Assembly: GCA_030295235.1 (NCBI GenBank)
Contig: AP026138.1
Span: 434,001-498,000, forward strand
Length of the DNA: 64,000 nucleotides
Reading direction: 5' to 3'
Origin: Fistulifera solaris
Lineage: Eukaryota > Bacillariophyta > Bacillariophyceae > Naviculales > Stauroneidaceae
This document shows positions 10,015 to 21,186 of this stretch, piece by piece (the stretch's first letter is position 1; each line of letters opens with the position of its first letter). Position numbers and translations under genes: made by a program. The notes beneath the pieces were generated by a model. It worked only from the letters and a program-made list of their open reading frames with translations. It was not told the origin of the DNA and did no database searches.

Positions 10015-10617
10015 GCCACACTATTGTGGCTTGTACCGCTCGTATCGGAATTGTGTCCGATATATATACTCAAAAGAATATAACTATTGATTTAGCATGT
10101 GACAAAATGTGACGCCTCTCTGTTTCTGTAGATAGATATGATCGTTGGCAGCGACAAGTTTGTACGATGATGATGTGCATCCTATTTTAAAGCTGCATCC
10201 TTGGCAGCACAAAGTTCTGTTTCTTCGTCCCTAACATTAGATTGTCGATGTATACTCTAATTAGGAATAGAAGATGACGTGCTTCGCACCTGATGGCGCA
10301 TCGAAATCAATTCACTTTTTGAAACGATTTCTCTTGCGAGTAAAACTGATTGGTTGGCATTATTAATGGATCAAAATCCTTCCAAATCAGTGCCCCGAGT
10401 TTCATTATCAAACAATCACGGGACATGCATGCGCATGCGTGCATGCATGCAAACAGGAACTCTGTGCCTGTCCTTCAACCGTATTAGCGCCAAACATCAA
10501 GCAAAAATCTCTCGACAAAACTTCAACTTGACGGCGCATCGCGATAATGAAAAACAGACAACAAGGACAAGTTGATGCCAAGGTTTTTCCGATCACTCCG
10601 TTCCCACTCATAATAAC
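10015..10617. other. Intergenic, contains an alternating purine-pyrimidine tract
   Basis: No gene is supported. The region is the 3' flank of the coiled-coil gene and the promoter of the next plus-strand gene; its only standout is the tract at 10423-10451. Confidence 0.5.
10423..10451. other. 29-nt strictly alternating purine-pyrimidine (Z-DNA-prone) tract
   Basis: The tract is made of ATGC, GCGC and GTGC steps without a break in alternation and is also nearly self-complementary. Such tracts can adopt Z-DNA or cruciform structure under supercoiling. It is about 170 bp upstream of the ATG at 10618. Confidence 0.55.
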
Positions 10618-11356
10618 ATGAAGATGCAAAAATTAGCCATTTGTCTTACATTCTGGCTCGGCGCGACCTGTGATGCTTTCGTGGTGCGTTCCATGGTGCG
10701 AAACAACAACTGGATGATCCGAGAATCATCGGTGACAACAGCCGAAGAAGCGTTTGAAACAATAGGCATCGAACAGGAGCAACTGGCCATCGGAATTGAT
10801 CCGAGGGAATTTTTGAATTACATTGGGACGTAAGTGAATCTGGGCTGAGTGCAATCATGATGAATTTTTGGGTTTCTAATTCCGTTTACGATCTATACAC
10901 AGTAAGCAGGATCTTCTACAAAAGACCATGAATGATATTCCTTCGTTTGACGAAGAACGAGCAAAGAAAGAAGTCGAAAAGTTTTTATTAGACAAAGAGG
11001 CGGTAGGAATGTACATTCAATTTCAGAAAATGCGTGAACAAGATCCCAATTTTGTCGTACCTTCGGAAGAAGAACGAGACGAAGGATTGTTCAGTTTCCG
11101 AAATATTCTTATCTTGTACTCGATCTATTTGGCATATCAAATACTTCCGAATCTATTCTTGACATGGGTTGCCAAGAAACAGGAGACTGGAAGTTGGGAA
11201 GGAACGAATATTCCTTTGATCGATCAATGGATTGTTGACAAACTAGCGGAAAAAGCTGCCGCTGCCGCTGGAGCTGCCGCAGAATCAGTTAGCTCGGCAT
11301 CCGAACTAGTATCACTTGCTGTTGCGCACTCGTTGCCCTTCAATTTACCAATGTAA
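10618..11356 (+). CDS. Unknown plastid-targeted protein with one or two membrane segments
   Basis: The family is not recognised. Exon 1 (10618-10829) and exon 2 (10903-11356) join across a 73-nt intron (GTAAGT..ACACAG), reading ..NYIGTKQDLLQK.., 221 residues in total. The N-terminus MKMQKLAICLTFWLGATCDAFVV is a signal peptide with the ..AF motif of diatom plastid preproteins. A helical, charged middle follows, then a probable transmembrane helix (ILILYSIYLAYQILPNLFLTWV) and an Ala-rich C-terminal helix. It therefore likely sits in a plastid membrane. Both exons are uninterrupted. Confidence 0.72.
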
Positions 11357-11748
11357 TTGGGAAGACTAAACATCTTGAAAGTCTAGACAGACACTTTAGC
11401 TGAATCACTACCACGTCAACATCGTTTTCGTCAAACAAAGCTGTATTCCCCAACATTGCATCAATTGTGCTTCTTATGGAATGGTGGCTATACTCTTGAA
11501 AAAGATAGGATTTGATTTTCTGAATGAATAAACAAAAAGGAAAGACTTATTGTTCGTAGGCGGAGGCGGGACTGTTATCGGGTACCGGTATCGGTTACAT
11601 TTCGGTACGACAATGTCGCAGTTTCTCGGCAAATGCGAGACGACAAAAAATGAAAGATGCACATGGCCCGTATTAATCACAAACACGATCCTAAACATTT
11701 ATTTTATCATTAGACCTTCATTACTTTGTCATTTCTATCATTTGACTT
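11357..11748. other. Intergenic, no gene seen
   Basis: This is the 3' flank of one plus-strand gene and the promoter of the next. The only feature noticed is a GGTACCGGTATCGGTTAC-like GC-richer patch at 11579-11600. No RNA gene or repeat was recognised. Confidence 0.45.
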
Positions 11749-12557
11749 ATGATGCAACGAGGAGGAAGCCGAATTATAAATAAAGCCAGCCTCTGGCTGG
11801 CAGGCGGCAGCCTTTATGCAACAACCTGCTATTTCAGCTACCATTACTGGCGTCTCATGAAATCCGATGTTTCTGCTAGCGATATTCCACTATCTGTAAT
11901 GGAGCACGGACAACGCATGCAACAATTTAATAAAATCGCCAATCATTATGACGACGATATAGGACGTGATGAACAGGTTCTGGGAATACCGATACTCCGA
12001 AGGATGCTGCTCTTTTTCATGCCAGAGGCACTTGTCTGGAAGTAGGTGCCGGAACCGCCCGAAATCTTCCCTATTACCGGACTTCGTCGAATGTAGTGAA
12101 TCGAGTAGTCCTTTCGGATGCGTCAGAGCAAATGCTGGAGCAAGCGAAAGAGAAAATTCGCGCGTTGCCGGTGAGCAAGCGTTCGCGCTTCGCCACGTTG
12201 AAAGCGGATGCCACTGAATTACGCGAGGTTTTCCCGGACAATAGCTTTGACACAGTCGTTGACACCTTCGGCCTCTGCAGCTTTCAAGATCCTGTAGCTG
12301 TTCTCAAGGAGCTTTCACGGATCTGTAAGCCGACGGGAAAGATATTGCTGCTAGAGCACGGTCGCAGTCATACTTGGGAATTCATCACCAAGCATTTGGA
12401 TTCGCATGCCTTGGAACACGCCGCAAACTGGGGCTGTGTCTGGAACAGAGATCTCGACAAAATTCTGGAAGAAGCAAGTGATGCTTTGGAGGTGGATGTT
12501 CTGTCACGGTATCATTTTGGGACAACCTATTACATTGTTTGTCGACCCAGGAAATAA
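11749..12557 (+). CDS. Class I SAM-dependent methyltransferase, membrane-anchored (one frame break)
   Basis: A UbiE/METTL7/OMS1-like methyltransferase of 269 residues. The N-terminus has a hydrophobic segment (LWLAGGSLYATTCYFSYHYW), consistent with anchoring in an organelle or ER membrane. Motif I is CLEVGAGTARNLPYY, then VVLSDASEQMLEQA (acidic ribose-binding loop), VDTFGLCSFQDPVAVLKEL and GKILLLEHGRS. The first part ends prematurely at 12045 in the given sequence. One missing T in the T5 run 12013-12017 restores ..LLFFHARGTCLEVGAG.. and 270 codons. OMS1 and METTL7 relatives are membrane methyltransferases; the substrate here is unknown. The frame correction is strongly supported because it recreates motif I. 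Confidence 0.88.
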
Positions 12558-14007
12558 GCCAACCTCTGTTCTTCACCCTCTTGAGGAGAGTCGATACCAA
12601 GTCCAAATCTAGAAGTACTCGCCCATGTCCCATGTCATTTGATAGGCTCTCAATGAGTTGTCATCATCTTTACCTGGTACATCACCTATGGTGAATGGTC
12701 GTAAGCTTATCCCCGTGGCTACTTTCAGCATCGATTTCAAAAGCTCAGATCTAAGATCGTGAAATGTTAGACCGACGACCTATTAACTATTTTGATTGGA
12801 GGCTTGGAGATCGAAGGCAGATGACTGATATGAAACTTGTAGATCATTATTCGATGATTAATTATACCGATGATGATTCTTCAATATTCAATGTTAGTGT
12901 TTGATGCTACCTGCTACGTACGTGATACTCCATAACTCTTATCGTCCATCGCTCAATCTATACCATTGGCTCTTGGCTCTCATAGCTCAGTCATGTTTGC
13001 TTTCTTCGTTTCTCTATGCTCTCTCTGCCCTTTAAGATCCTAGAGAAAATTCTCGATGTCATGGGAGCTCCCGTTTCCACTATCTATGCATATCAGTTAG
13101 ATGTGAGACTTGAAAAGTGTTTGAAACTAAGAGCCCTCAAAATACTACAGTAAGTGCAAAGCCCAAACGCTGAACGCCACAATCTCGTTTATTGTTTCCT
13201 TTCTTGCCTTTTCTTCTTGGAAGTTCGAAGTTATCGTTCATCAACGTTTTTATTATCCGTAGCGCTTTAGTTATGCTTGCTCTCATTTTTGACAGCCTAC
13301 AGTTTAGCCTTAGTGCTGAGTAGGTGTTGCGTACAATTCGATGCCGATCCGGGACTGGGCAATTGTATGGATTTGTGTCTTCAACATGCAAATACTGCTC
13401 AGAGCGCGCTAACGCGCGGAAGCCATAGAAAAGACTGACGAATGAAAACTTGAGCATGTTTTTTACTACTAGCCGATCCATCGTCAAAAAATGTCCCTAT
13501 TGAAATCAACTCTTACCGGTTTTCATTTCCTTAACACCACGTACTACTTTGAACTGTGACCCAGACCGACGTCACGGACACCCAAGAAATTTTTTGTTTT
13601 TGTCGGAAGGAAGCAGGATGACCTGATGGAATGACCGCGAAGAGCAGGAAAGCAGATCGAATAGCATCGAGCATAGATACGATCCGTAAGGCGCTGTTCT
13701 TGACTTTAAATTCACTGCAACACCCTGCCTTCTGTCGAATTCCGGCTGTTTAAAATAAATTGCTTGAAAGAATTTGACAGGGTTTGCTTACGGTAGACAA
13801 TTGAACGAGTTGCGCAACATTTCAGCTAGCAAAGGCTGTTCAAAAATTTTGTTTTTCTCGGCGGCTGGGGGTCATCTTGTGGATCGAGTAGAGTCGAGTT
13901 TGCAGGTTTCTTTTCCATTTATCCAGCTTGACTTGGTATTTCTTCTTTTGGCCGGTAGTTTGATTGGGATTCTACTAGAAAATCAGCATCGAAACGGTAG
14001 ACCGTAG
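12558..14007. other. 1.4-kb region without a supportable gene
   Basis: Open frames at 13137-13487 (minus) and 13774-14007 (plus) were examined and are weak. The latter ends in a stop directly abutting the ATG at 14008, so it may be a 5' leader or uORF. An ACGTCA half-CRE lies near 13570. No RNA gene was recognised. Confidence 0.45.
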
Positions 14008-17000
14008 ATGAAACCATTCAAAGGTCTGTTTGCGAAAGGAAAGAGAACAAAAGAACCCCATTTATCCGGTGCCGAGTCTGCAAAGGATAGCCCTGGGGCC
14101 GAAAGAACTGAATTTTATCAACAGACTACGAAGACGTTGCCTCAAGAAGTAGTCGAGGCGCTGAAAGCTCCGAAAGCTGGGGAAACGCCTCCTCGTCAGC
14201 CAACTCAGGCCTCCAGTAGCCGCAGCAGTTTCGTTGATATGAAGACAGGTTCCGATTTCAAACCGCAAAGTGCCGCAGTCTCAAAGCAGAAAGCCACTCA
14301 AGTGGATGAAGTTACGCCGTCGAAGCAAGCTGTTGATTTCGCCGAGGTAACAGGAGGTGGAGACACGTGTGATGACTTCGTAGAAACGCCTGCTATTGCT
14401 CGAGCCTATGATGCCGTACCGATTCTGGAACAAACGAAACTCCCAAGAGGAGGTGTCAGCGTTGATACCAAGGCTGTTGGCCGTGTGCAGGTACGTTAAG
14501 TGATTCTTGCTGATCGCTAGTTACGATGTATACATAGATCTAACTTTCCTTTGCATTCAGTATGGTATCCCTCCAGAGACAATCAAAGATAGTATGAGGC
14601 TCGGAATACCTGTACCGCAGGTTTATATTGTTCCTACTGAACGATTTTCACGGGAAATGGGCCCTGCCCTTGGAGTCAACCTTGCCGAGTTTGAGTTCCC
14701 TGCCTACTTCAATTACTTCGTCTACAAAAAGAAATGTACGCTAGTGGTCGACTCTGCCGATGCCGAAGATAACATTCGTAAGGTTTTTAGTGAGACCCTT
14801 TTAGGTCCCGAGCAATTTCGACGGGAAAATTTTATTGCGTATGAAGAAGAAGATTTTGCTCCCGACTTTCCGAAAGATGCTATTCCGGATTTTCAAAAAG
14901 AATTGAAGCATTTTAGGATTATGCCCGACGGCCAGGAACTTGTTATCGAAACGCTACTTGATTTCAGGCATTTTGAGGATGTAGAAGCAGCACAATCATT
15001 GGGTAGTCCGAAACCTCTCCCCGGCGATGAAGAAGTGAACGTTGAAAATTTAAGTATAAAGGAAGTGGCTCAGGAAGATCAAGCTCAATCTGTTCCAGCA
15101 AATGCTGCTGATGCTATCAAACGAGGGGAGCAGAATAGATGGACTTATTCGGACGCAATCAGCAACGGTGATGTTTCCAGAATTTACCCCTTCTCCGTCG
15201 CACCCGAAGAGATCGCAGCCGGAAAAGTTCCCCGGGTTGAAATTTTCAAAATGCCGGGCGGCACGGAGTACATCATCCATGATATTGATGAGAACAATGA
15301 GATCATCGGAAAGACAAAGCTCTCGGGTCATGTAAAGGTGTCGGAGTTAATGAGCGTTGACGGCTTCGGCGGGAGATCCTTTTGGATGCTATGGATCCCT
15401 CAAATGTTGAGAAACACCTGGAGCATCCTAGCAGACCCATCAAGCGACCAGCGTTTCACCCGCCTTCTTTCGGAGTCACTGTGCTGGGTAATTCACACGG
15501 TTTTGATAAAAGCGGCTCGGTATCTGGCTACGTTCTTTGGGTAAACGGGCGAGGAGTCATGATAGATCCTCCTCCTTATTCGTCTGCTACTCTTGAAAGA
15601 GAAGGCATTCGACCTAGAACAATTGTTGGCATTATCTTGACGCATTGTCATGCTGATCACGATGCCGGTGCGTTTCAAAAAGTTTTAACGGGTTCACCGG
15701 TGGTTGTTATCACGACCCCTACTATTTACAAGAGCTTCATCAGAAAGTATTCTGCTCTTTCGGCACTCAGTCCAGCTCTTCTCCGACATAGTCACCGTTA
15801 TAAGCCTGCCATTATTGGACAGCCGCTTCGTTTCCAAGGTGCTACATTTCATTTTACATACACGCTGCACGCAATTCCTTGCGTTGGCTTTCGAGTTGAA
15901 TGGCGCGGGCGATCGATGGTGTTTACTGGCGATCACTTCAACAATCCAGCTGGCTTGGAAAAGCTTGTTGAAAAGGGGGTCATGTCAAAGGCGCGAATGG
16001 ATGATTTAAATTATCTTCCTCTTCAAGACTGCGATGTTTTACTACACGAGTCTGGAGCTCCTCCGATTCACACACCTTTGGAAGTGTTGCTGCAGTTACC
16101 AAAACGTGTGAAGGAACGTCTATATGTAGTACATACCTCTGCACTTCCAGAAGATTGCGAGCTCCGCGTCGCGCCAACAGGTACAGCAGGAACAATTCGC
16201 TTGGACTCGAGTTCCTCTCATGGTCGGTTAGGTGTGCATCGCGGTGCAGACGAAAACATGTGGGTTGGTGGCTCGCCAGAGTATTCCACTATTGCAGAGG
16301 AATCTGAGCATGATTTGGATCACTCTTTTGGACATTTGGCTAAAGGTAAACGCGGAAAAGCAACCCAACGAACTTCTTGCTTCAGCAGTGTGGGAAAAGC
16401 ACCACTTGTGTCGCTTCGGCCAGCATCTAGCACAGATGCTTGGTATATTCTCAATCTGCTCAGTGCTGTGCCATTTGTTTCAAGGTAAGCAGTCTGGTTC
16501 TGTTCGGACTTGAGCCTACCGTTTTTGACTCTGTCATTAATTACTCTCTTTTAGCCTATCTTACACGCAGACGATGGAAGTACTTGAAATAGCAAGGGTG
16601 GACTCCTACTCTCTGAATGATGTTGTAGTTTCCGCAAACAATAGAAGTTCTGTTTTGTGTGTTATTTGGGAAGGTACATGTGCCGAACAACCTGCAAAGC
16701 GAGCGACTGACATGACGTCTCATCATGCAGACCATTCTGATCATGACTGGGGGTTTGGTCCAGTTTGGTACGCAGGAGATTGGACAGGCCCTAGAGCGCT
16801 ACAACCGGAAGAGGCATTGAGCGGAGAGAGCTCGTCTAGCGCAAGTCATGACATCGTGGCAGTGTCAAATGAGGGTGTCAAAGTTATCAAGATTGACTTC
16901 CCCTCATTACACGCCATACTTAATGCTGGTTCTCAACTGTACCGCCGTTTTCTTGAACGAAATGCGGGCCAAGAACGTGCGAAAATGGAGACAGCATATG

Positions 17001-17985
17001 ATGACGAGTTTGCCTCAGCTACGGATTTGCTCCTAGAAACTGCGAAGAAAGAGTTGAATGTTTTGGACTTATTGAACTGCAATTCAGCGCTACGAAAGCT
17101 CACTGCTGTGCAAAAGCGCCATCTAGAAAGCTTAGCAGTCGGTCCTATCAGTTATCAGCAGGGAGAAAGACTGTGGGGAGCTGGCACGCCAGTTGATAAG
17201 GCCTTCATTATCGTGTCAGGCACAGCGTCATTTGTTAAAAGAAGAAGCCCGAGTACAACAGAGGGATCGGGTTTTTCATTAAAAGTTGACATGGAAACGG
17301 CAATCAAAGAACTGGGAGGCAAGCACAATGGCGATGAGAACTCATCAATGTCTTCGGTTGATCATGATGAGCCCAATCCAAAGGTCGGAATAGACGCAAT
17401 GTCCAACGCTGATTATAAAAAGTTGCAAAAGAATTTGCAATCTAGAGCCGAATATTTCCAAAAGAGGGATCCGTGTCTTCTGGCTTATCTGGCTTCTCTG
17501 GCGACTCGATCTCACACGAGGGAGACTATGACTCAGATGAGAACTTTGACGATTCGAATCACCGCCGAAGTTTGACTCAGCGTCGTCGATCATCTCGGAT
17601 GCGACAAGCCAACAAGGTCCTCGGCAGATTGTACAACCGACGTGCGTTCACGGCTGGACTTGTCTTCAGCAAGGGACATTTTCTGGGAGATGTGTCAAAG
17701 ATGGTGGCTGGTTTGCTTTCGTCGGATGCGTTTACTGAGGCGGACAGCGGTGGTTACGGTTTCGGTGACAAAGACGAAAGTTCTGCGGCTGATGCGAAGG
17801 CGTTGGCGACCATCACAGAATCGAATGGTGCTGAAGGGGGCTATCATGTTCTGCATAATTCAACCTTAACTGCCGGCAAGGATGGCTGTGTTGTGTTGCT
17901 CTTTCATAAAGCAAGTCTTATTCCGTTCCTTGACGAGCACCCCGGGCTGCTTTTGAGTCTACTAGGAACACAAGTTGTCGTTTAA
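14008..17985 (+). CDS. Giant metallo-beta-lactamase plus cyclic-nucleotide-binding fusion protein (two introns, two frame breaks)
   Basis: A protein of about 1279 residues. Introns are 14491-14560 and 16485-16554. Frame breaks in G3 at 15371-15373 and A4 at 17460-17463 each need one added base and then give exactly 1280 codons. Order: a low-complexity N-terminus, an unrecognised domain (about 160-450), a metallo-beta-lactamase fold (about 464-720) with the metal motif THCHADHDAG and later FTGDHF and LLHESG, then two cyclic-nucleotide-binding-like domains. The first starts WYILNLLSAVPF (about 785), the second ISYQQGERLWGAGTPVDKAF (about 1000). The second has a long disordered insertion and a weakened phosphate cassette (GHFLGDVSKMV). 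The architecture suggests an MBL hydrolase controlled by a cyclic nucleotide or related ligand; substrate and ligand are unknown. Confidence 0.88.
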
Positions 17986-18255
17986 TGACGCTGCTGCCGC
18001 GTACGATTCTCCAGGTGCAATAAACGTTAGCAGGTATAAAAGGTTAATAAAGCACCTTTCTCTATTTTGTTGCCTGCAACCGACTAGTGTAAACGTTAGA
18101 GCTAAGGGACGAAAGGATACACTCAAATGATCAACGAATCATCTTTTTATCGACAAAGAGTTACTGCCACGAAGCGATTCATTTGTGGATCATGATGAGC
18201 AACGTTAAAAAAAACGTAGCATTATGTACAAAGGCGCCGATCGAACGCTCTATTT

Positions 18256-18843
18256 TCACGAATTCCCTTGCTGCTCCATCTCCCACAGGTCTTGAATCAC
18301 TAGTTTAACTTGCTCTGCATTCGTTTGTTCCAAACCAAAAGGAATTTGTTCGGCTCGTACACCAATGTAGGAATTGTCTTCTACGTCTTTCATAATGAGG
18401 GGTAATTGCAGATATCGGATGGTATCGTGCAATTTTTCCATGTCCGATTCGGATGCTTTGGAAGTTTCCGAGGAACGTTGTTGATACAAGTGCTCGACAG
18501 AGGTTGTTTGCGCTAGCAAAGGATAAAAGGCCACGACATCCAGACGAAACGTCTCGTCCGCATCGGATCGATAAGAGAAACTCGTCGTTCGTTTGGTATC
18601 ATGGCCCGGCACATTCTCGGCCAGTCGCATCGACTGCACTTGCCATTGACGTTGCGGTCGTGGCTGTTGTTGTTGCTGCTGCTTCGTGGTTGGTTTCAAA
18701 GGACCGGCATCGTGTAAGAATTTCAACAAATCATCGGGCATGTCTTCCGAGGACGCGACGACGGGCGCTGTAGCTCGTTTTGTAGTTTGTGTGACAGCGG
18801 CCGGAGCTGCTTTTGCCACAGTTTTAGATGCAGCTTGACCCAT
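18256..18843 (-). CDS. Unknown protein with N-myristoylation-type start, 195 residues
   Basis: No family recognised. It begins MGQAASK, which fits an N-myristoylation signal (Gly2, Ser6, Lys7) and would place it on a membrane. A Thr/Ala-rich linker, a helix DMPDDLLKFLHDAG, a poly-Gln run of six and a mixed alpha/beta-looking C-terminal half (FRLDVVAFYPLLAQ, LPLIMKDVEDNSYIGV) follow. The frame is intact. It is convergent with the MBL/CNB gene, with a 270-bp gap. An organellar assembly or trafficking factor is possible but unsupported. Confidence 0.6.
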   Translation of the reverse strand: MGQAASKTVAKAAPAAVTQTTKRATAPVVASSEDMPDDLLKFLHDAGPLKPTTKQQQQQQPRPQRQWQVQSMRLAENVPGHDTKRTTSFSYRSDADETFRLDVVAFYPLLAQTTSVEHLYQQRSSETSKASESDMEKLHDTIRYLQLPLIMKDVEDNSYIGVRAEQIPFGLEQTNAEQVKLVIQDLWEMEQQGNS

Positions 18844-19150
18844 GATCTTGTTTTACGAGTGAGTAATAGAACAGTATTGATGTGCTTTTTACGAATCAAA
18901 TAATGAAGAAACACAAGAACAGCGGTCGCGTTAAGGTATTAAGGTAGTATTTTCTCACCCCCAACCGTTATTCGCAAAATATCTTACCGGTTTTCATTCG
19001 TCCGTTCATCGCGCCGGGCGAACATCACGTCCGTTGAAATGTTTTGAACTCCACCGAATGTGCTTTAAATCGATGCGTTGCATGGAACGCCGCGTGCATT
19101 CGATCAACCAAGGATAACAATACCCAAGCAACCAATACCAAAAGAAAAGA
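18844..19150. other. Divergent promoter region, nothing distinctive
   Basis: It separates the minus-strand myristoyl-type gene from the plus-strand sulfotransferase. No motif was recognised beyond a short repeat GTTAAGGTATTAAGGTA near 18930. Confidence 0.4.
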
Positions 19151-20856
19151 ATGAAGATAACGAGTCGACAGCATCGGACCGAACGAAACTATTATTACAC
19201 AACAACATTTCTTTACTATGCCTTGTTTCTCGTCATCGTGCTACAAGCTGCTCTGTCTATTTTCCAAGGAAGCATTCTCGAAATGGACAGCAAGCGAAGT
19301 TTAAGAGCGCCTCTATCAAGCTTAATCAGCAATAATATTTCACCAACTGTAAATAATAGGGGAACGGAAGCTAGCGCCGTCTCTCTTGACAGACCAATCG
19401 ACAACAACAATCCTCAGGTGTTTCAAATAGCACAAGAAACAATTGAAGCCAGATACTTACATACAAATACGACAGACACGACATCATCAGTCTCGGATAC
19501 ACAAAGAATAAAGATGGAAATACAATCTCGCTCGAAGCTTCCTTTACTGATAATCGGTGGAAGTGATGGGTCGGGTACGAGAGCGTTTGTCGATGTTCTC
19601 GGGCACTTACATGTCCCCATGCTGGTGGACGATAAGGCCACATTGGATATTCATGCTCCATGTTTCTACCACGGCGATGGTTGGCCACACCTCGTGAACC
19701 GCGTCATGAATGAGACGCATTCGGCTCGTTACGAGTTTTCCGATTTATCGCCAAGCGTGCAAGACGAGCTACACGAACAGATGCGAATTTGTTTCCGGGA
19801 ACATTACGCCCCTCGTGCCCTGCGACTTCTCATGGAGGCCCATAAGAAGGGCAAAGAATTACCGCATCGCATTCGATATGGCTTCAAAGCACCCGTCAGT
19901 ATGCTGTTACTCCCAGTGTTGCTCGAAACGTTCGAGAATATCAAATTCTTGCACGTGATACGCGATGGGCGAGATATTGCTTTGAGCAGCAACACGAGTC
20001 CTGTCGATAAATTTTATCGAACTTTCTATCCGAATGCCGCAGAACAAGTGACAATGCTCCATGAGGCCCTAGGGAATGACACTGTATCTGTGAAGCAGGT
20101 CATGGCTATGCAGTTGTGGAATGACTGGAACACACAAGTATATGAGTTTGGAACCAGTCATCCTTCTATTGACTATTTGCCGATCAAAACCGAAGATCTA
20201 CTCAATCCAGTAACACGCTTTGAAGCTATACAGCAGGTTGCGGAATTCGTTGGATCTCCATTGTCAACCGCACAACTCTGTTGCCTGAGTCAAAAAGAGC
20301 TTCATGACATGGGAAAGTCAATGAATTTTCAAGGGAAACAAGAAAACTCTGGTAGACCTGATGTTCGTACCCAATTAGAAGCCAAAGATAAATCGCTTGT
20401 AGCATCGTTTTTGGATGCAGGACGACGTATGCACGACAAAGAACAGCTGACCTCCGAGCTTGGACTGTTCAAGCAACAAGCGGCTAGGTTTCGAACTCAA
20501 ATGGAAACAATAACGTCTGATGATGTCGAAGATACGTTACTGGAACAGAACGACTACGAGAAAAAGTTAGAAGCACATCGTCAGGAGATCCTAAACAATA
20601 TTCCCAATCAGGAAGCTCGCAAAAATTTCGCCTTCTGGTGACAGCGCCACAGCAAATTCGTACCGATGCCGCTCCACCGGAGGAAGTCAAGCAGCGGTAT
20701 GGCAAATGGGTATCCAAGCTCGAGCATTTTCCTGAGCTTTCGCAAGAGTTGCATGCGTACGGAGCCAAGGGTCTTGACTTATTCGGTTATGCACCGCCAC
20801 ATGAGTTTATGTCGCGTAAATTCCGTTCAATACCTTGTTCTTCTTGCGTTGAATAA
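19151..20856 (+). CDS. Golgi-type sulfotransferase, type II membrane protein (one frame break near the C-terminus)
   Basis: A short basic N-terminus is followed by a signal anchor (LYYALFLVIVLQAALSIF, about residues 24-41). The PAPS-binding 5' motif IIGGSDGSGTRAFVDVL lies at about 135. The 3' phosphate motif VIRDGRDIALSSN is followed by WNDWNTQVYEFG and DYLPIKTEDLL, all typical of sulfotransferases. It would sulfate a glycan or protein in the Golgi lumen. The open frame stops at 20641, but a codon-rich stretch continues in another frame (LLVTAPQQIRTDAAPPEEV..) to 20856. One missing base in the A5T3 run 20621-20628 joins them into 568 residues. The main call is firm; the C-terminal extension is moderately supported. 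Confidence 0.82.
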
Positions 20857-21186
20857 CAATCATTGAGCATATTTTTGCCATAGTTGCATCCATGAAGAAA
20901 CTGAAAGTGTTCAATATACACTTTGTAAAGAATAATCTTTATTCTAAGAGTCATAATCAGTTTAAAGGGTGCACACATACACGGAAGTGAGTGGGGTCTA
21001 ATGAACCTGCCTCAGCTATAGACCAAGGCGAATTTCGGGACTGGATATATGCTCGAGTCGCTAACGCGATGCATTGCGGATGATCCGCATTACCTGCGGT
21101 ATACTTTGAGATTGCAATAACAGCGAACATTAATAAACACCTTTGATAACAAAAAGATATATTCCTAAACAGTTTATTCATACGAT
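20857..21186. other. Intergenic, no gene seen
   Basis: This is the 3' flank of the sulfotransferase and the promoter of the omega-amidase, both plus strand. No repeat, RNA or regulatory site was recognised. Confidence 0.4.

Noticed and set aside
12013-12017. Programmed ribosomal frameshifting as the cause of the frame breaks
   Set aside because: Breaks occur in many unrelated genes, in both directions, with no shared slippery heptamer or downstream structure.
13137-13487. Minus-strand 116-residue frame
   Set aside because: No start context, signal, domain or repeat; composition resembles non-coding sequence.
13774-14007. Plus-strand frame ending right before the MBL/CNB ATG
   Set aside because: Abuts the ATG through a stop codon; better viewed as a 5' leader or uORF than a separate protein.
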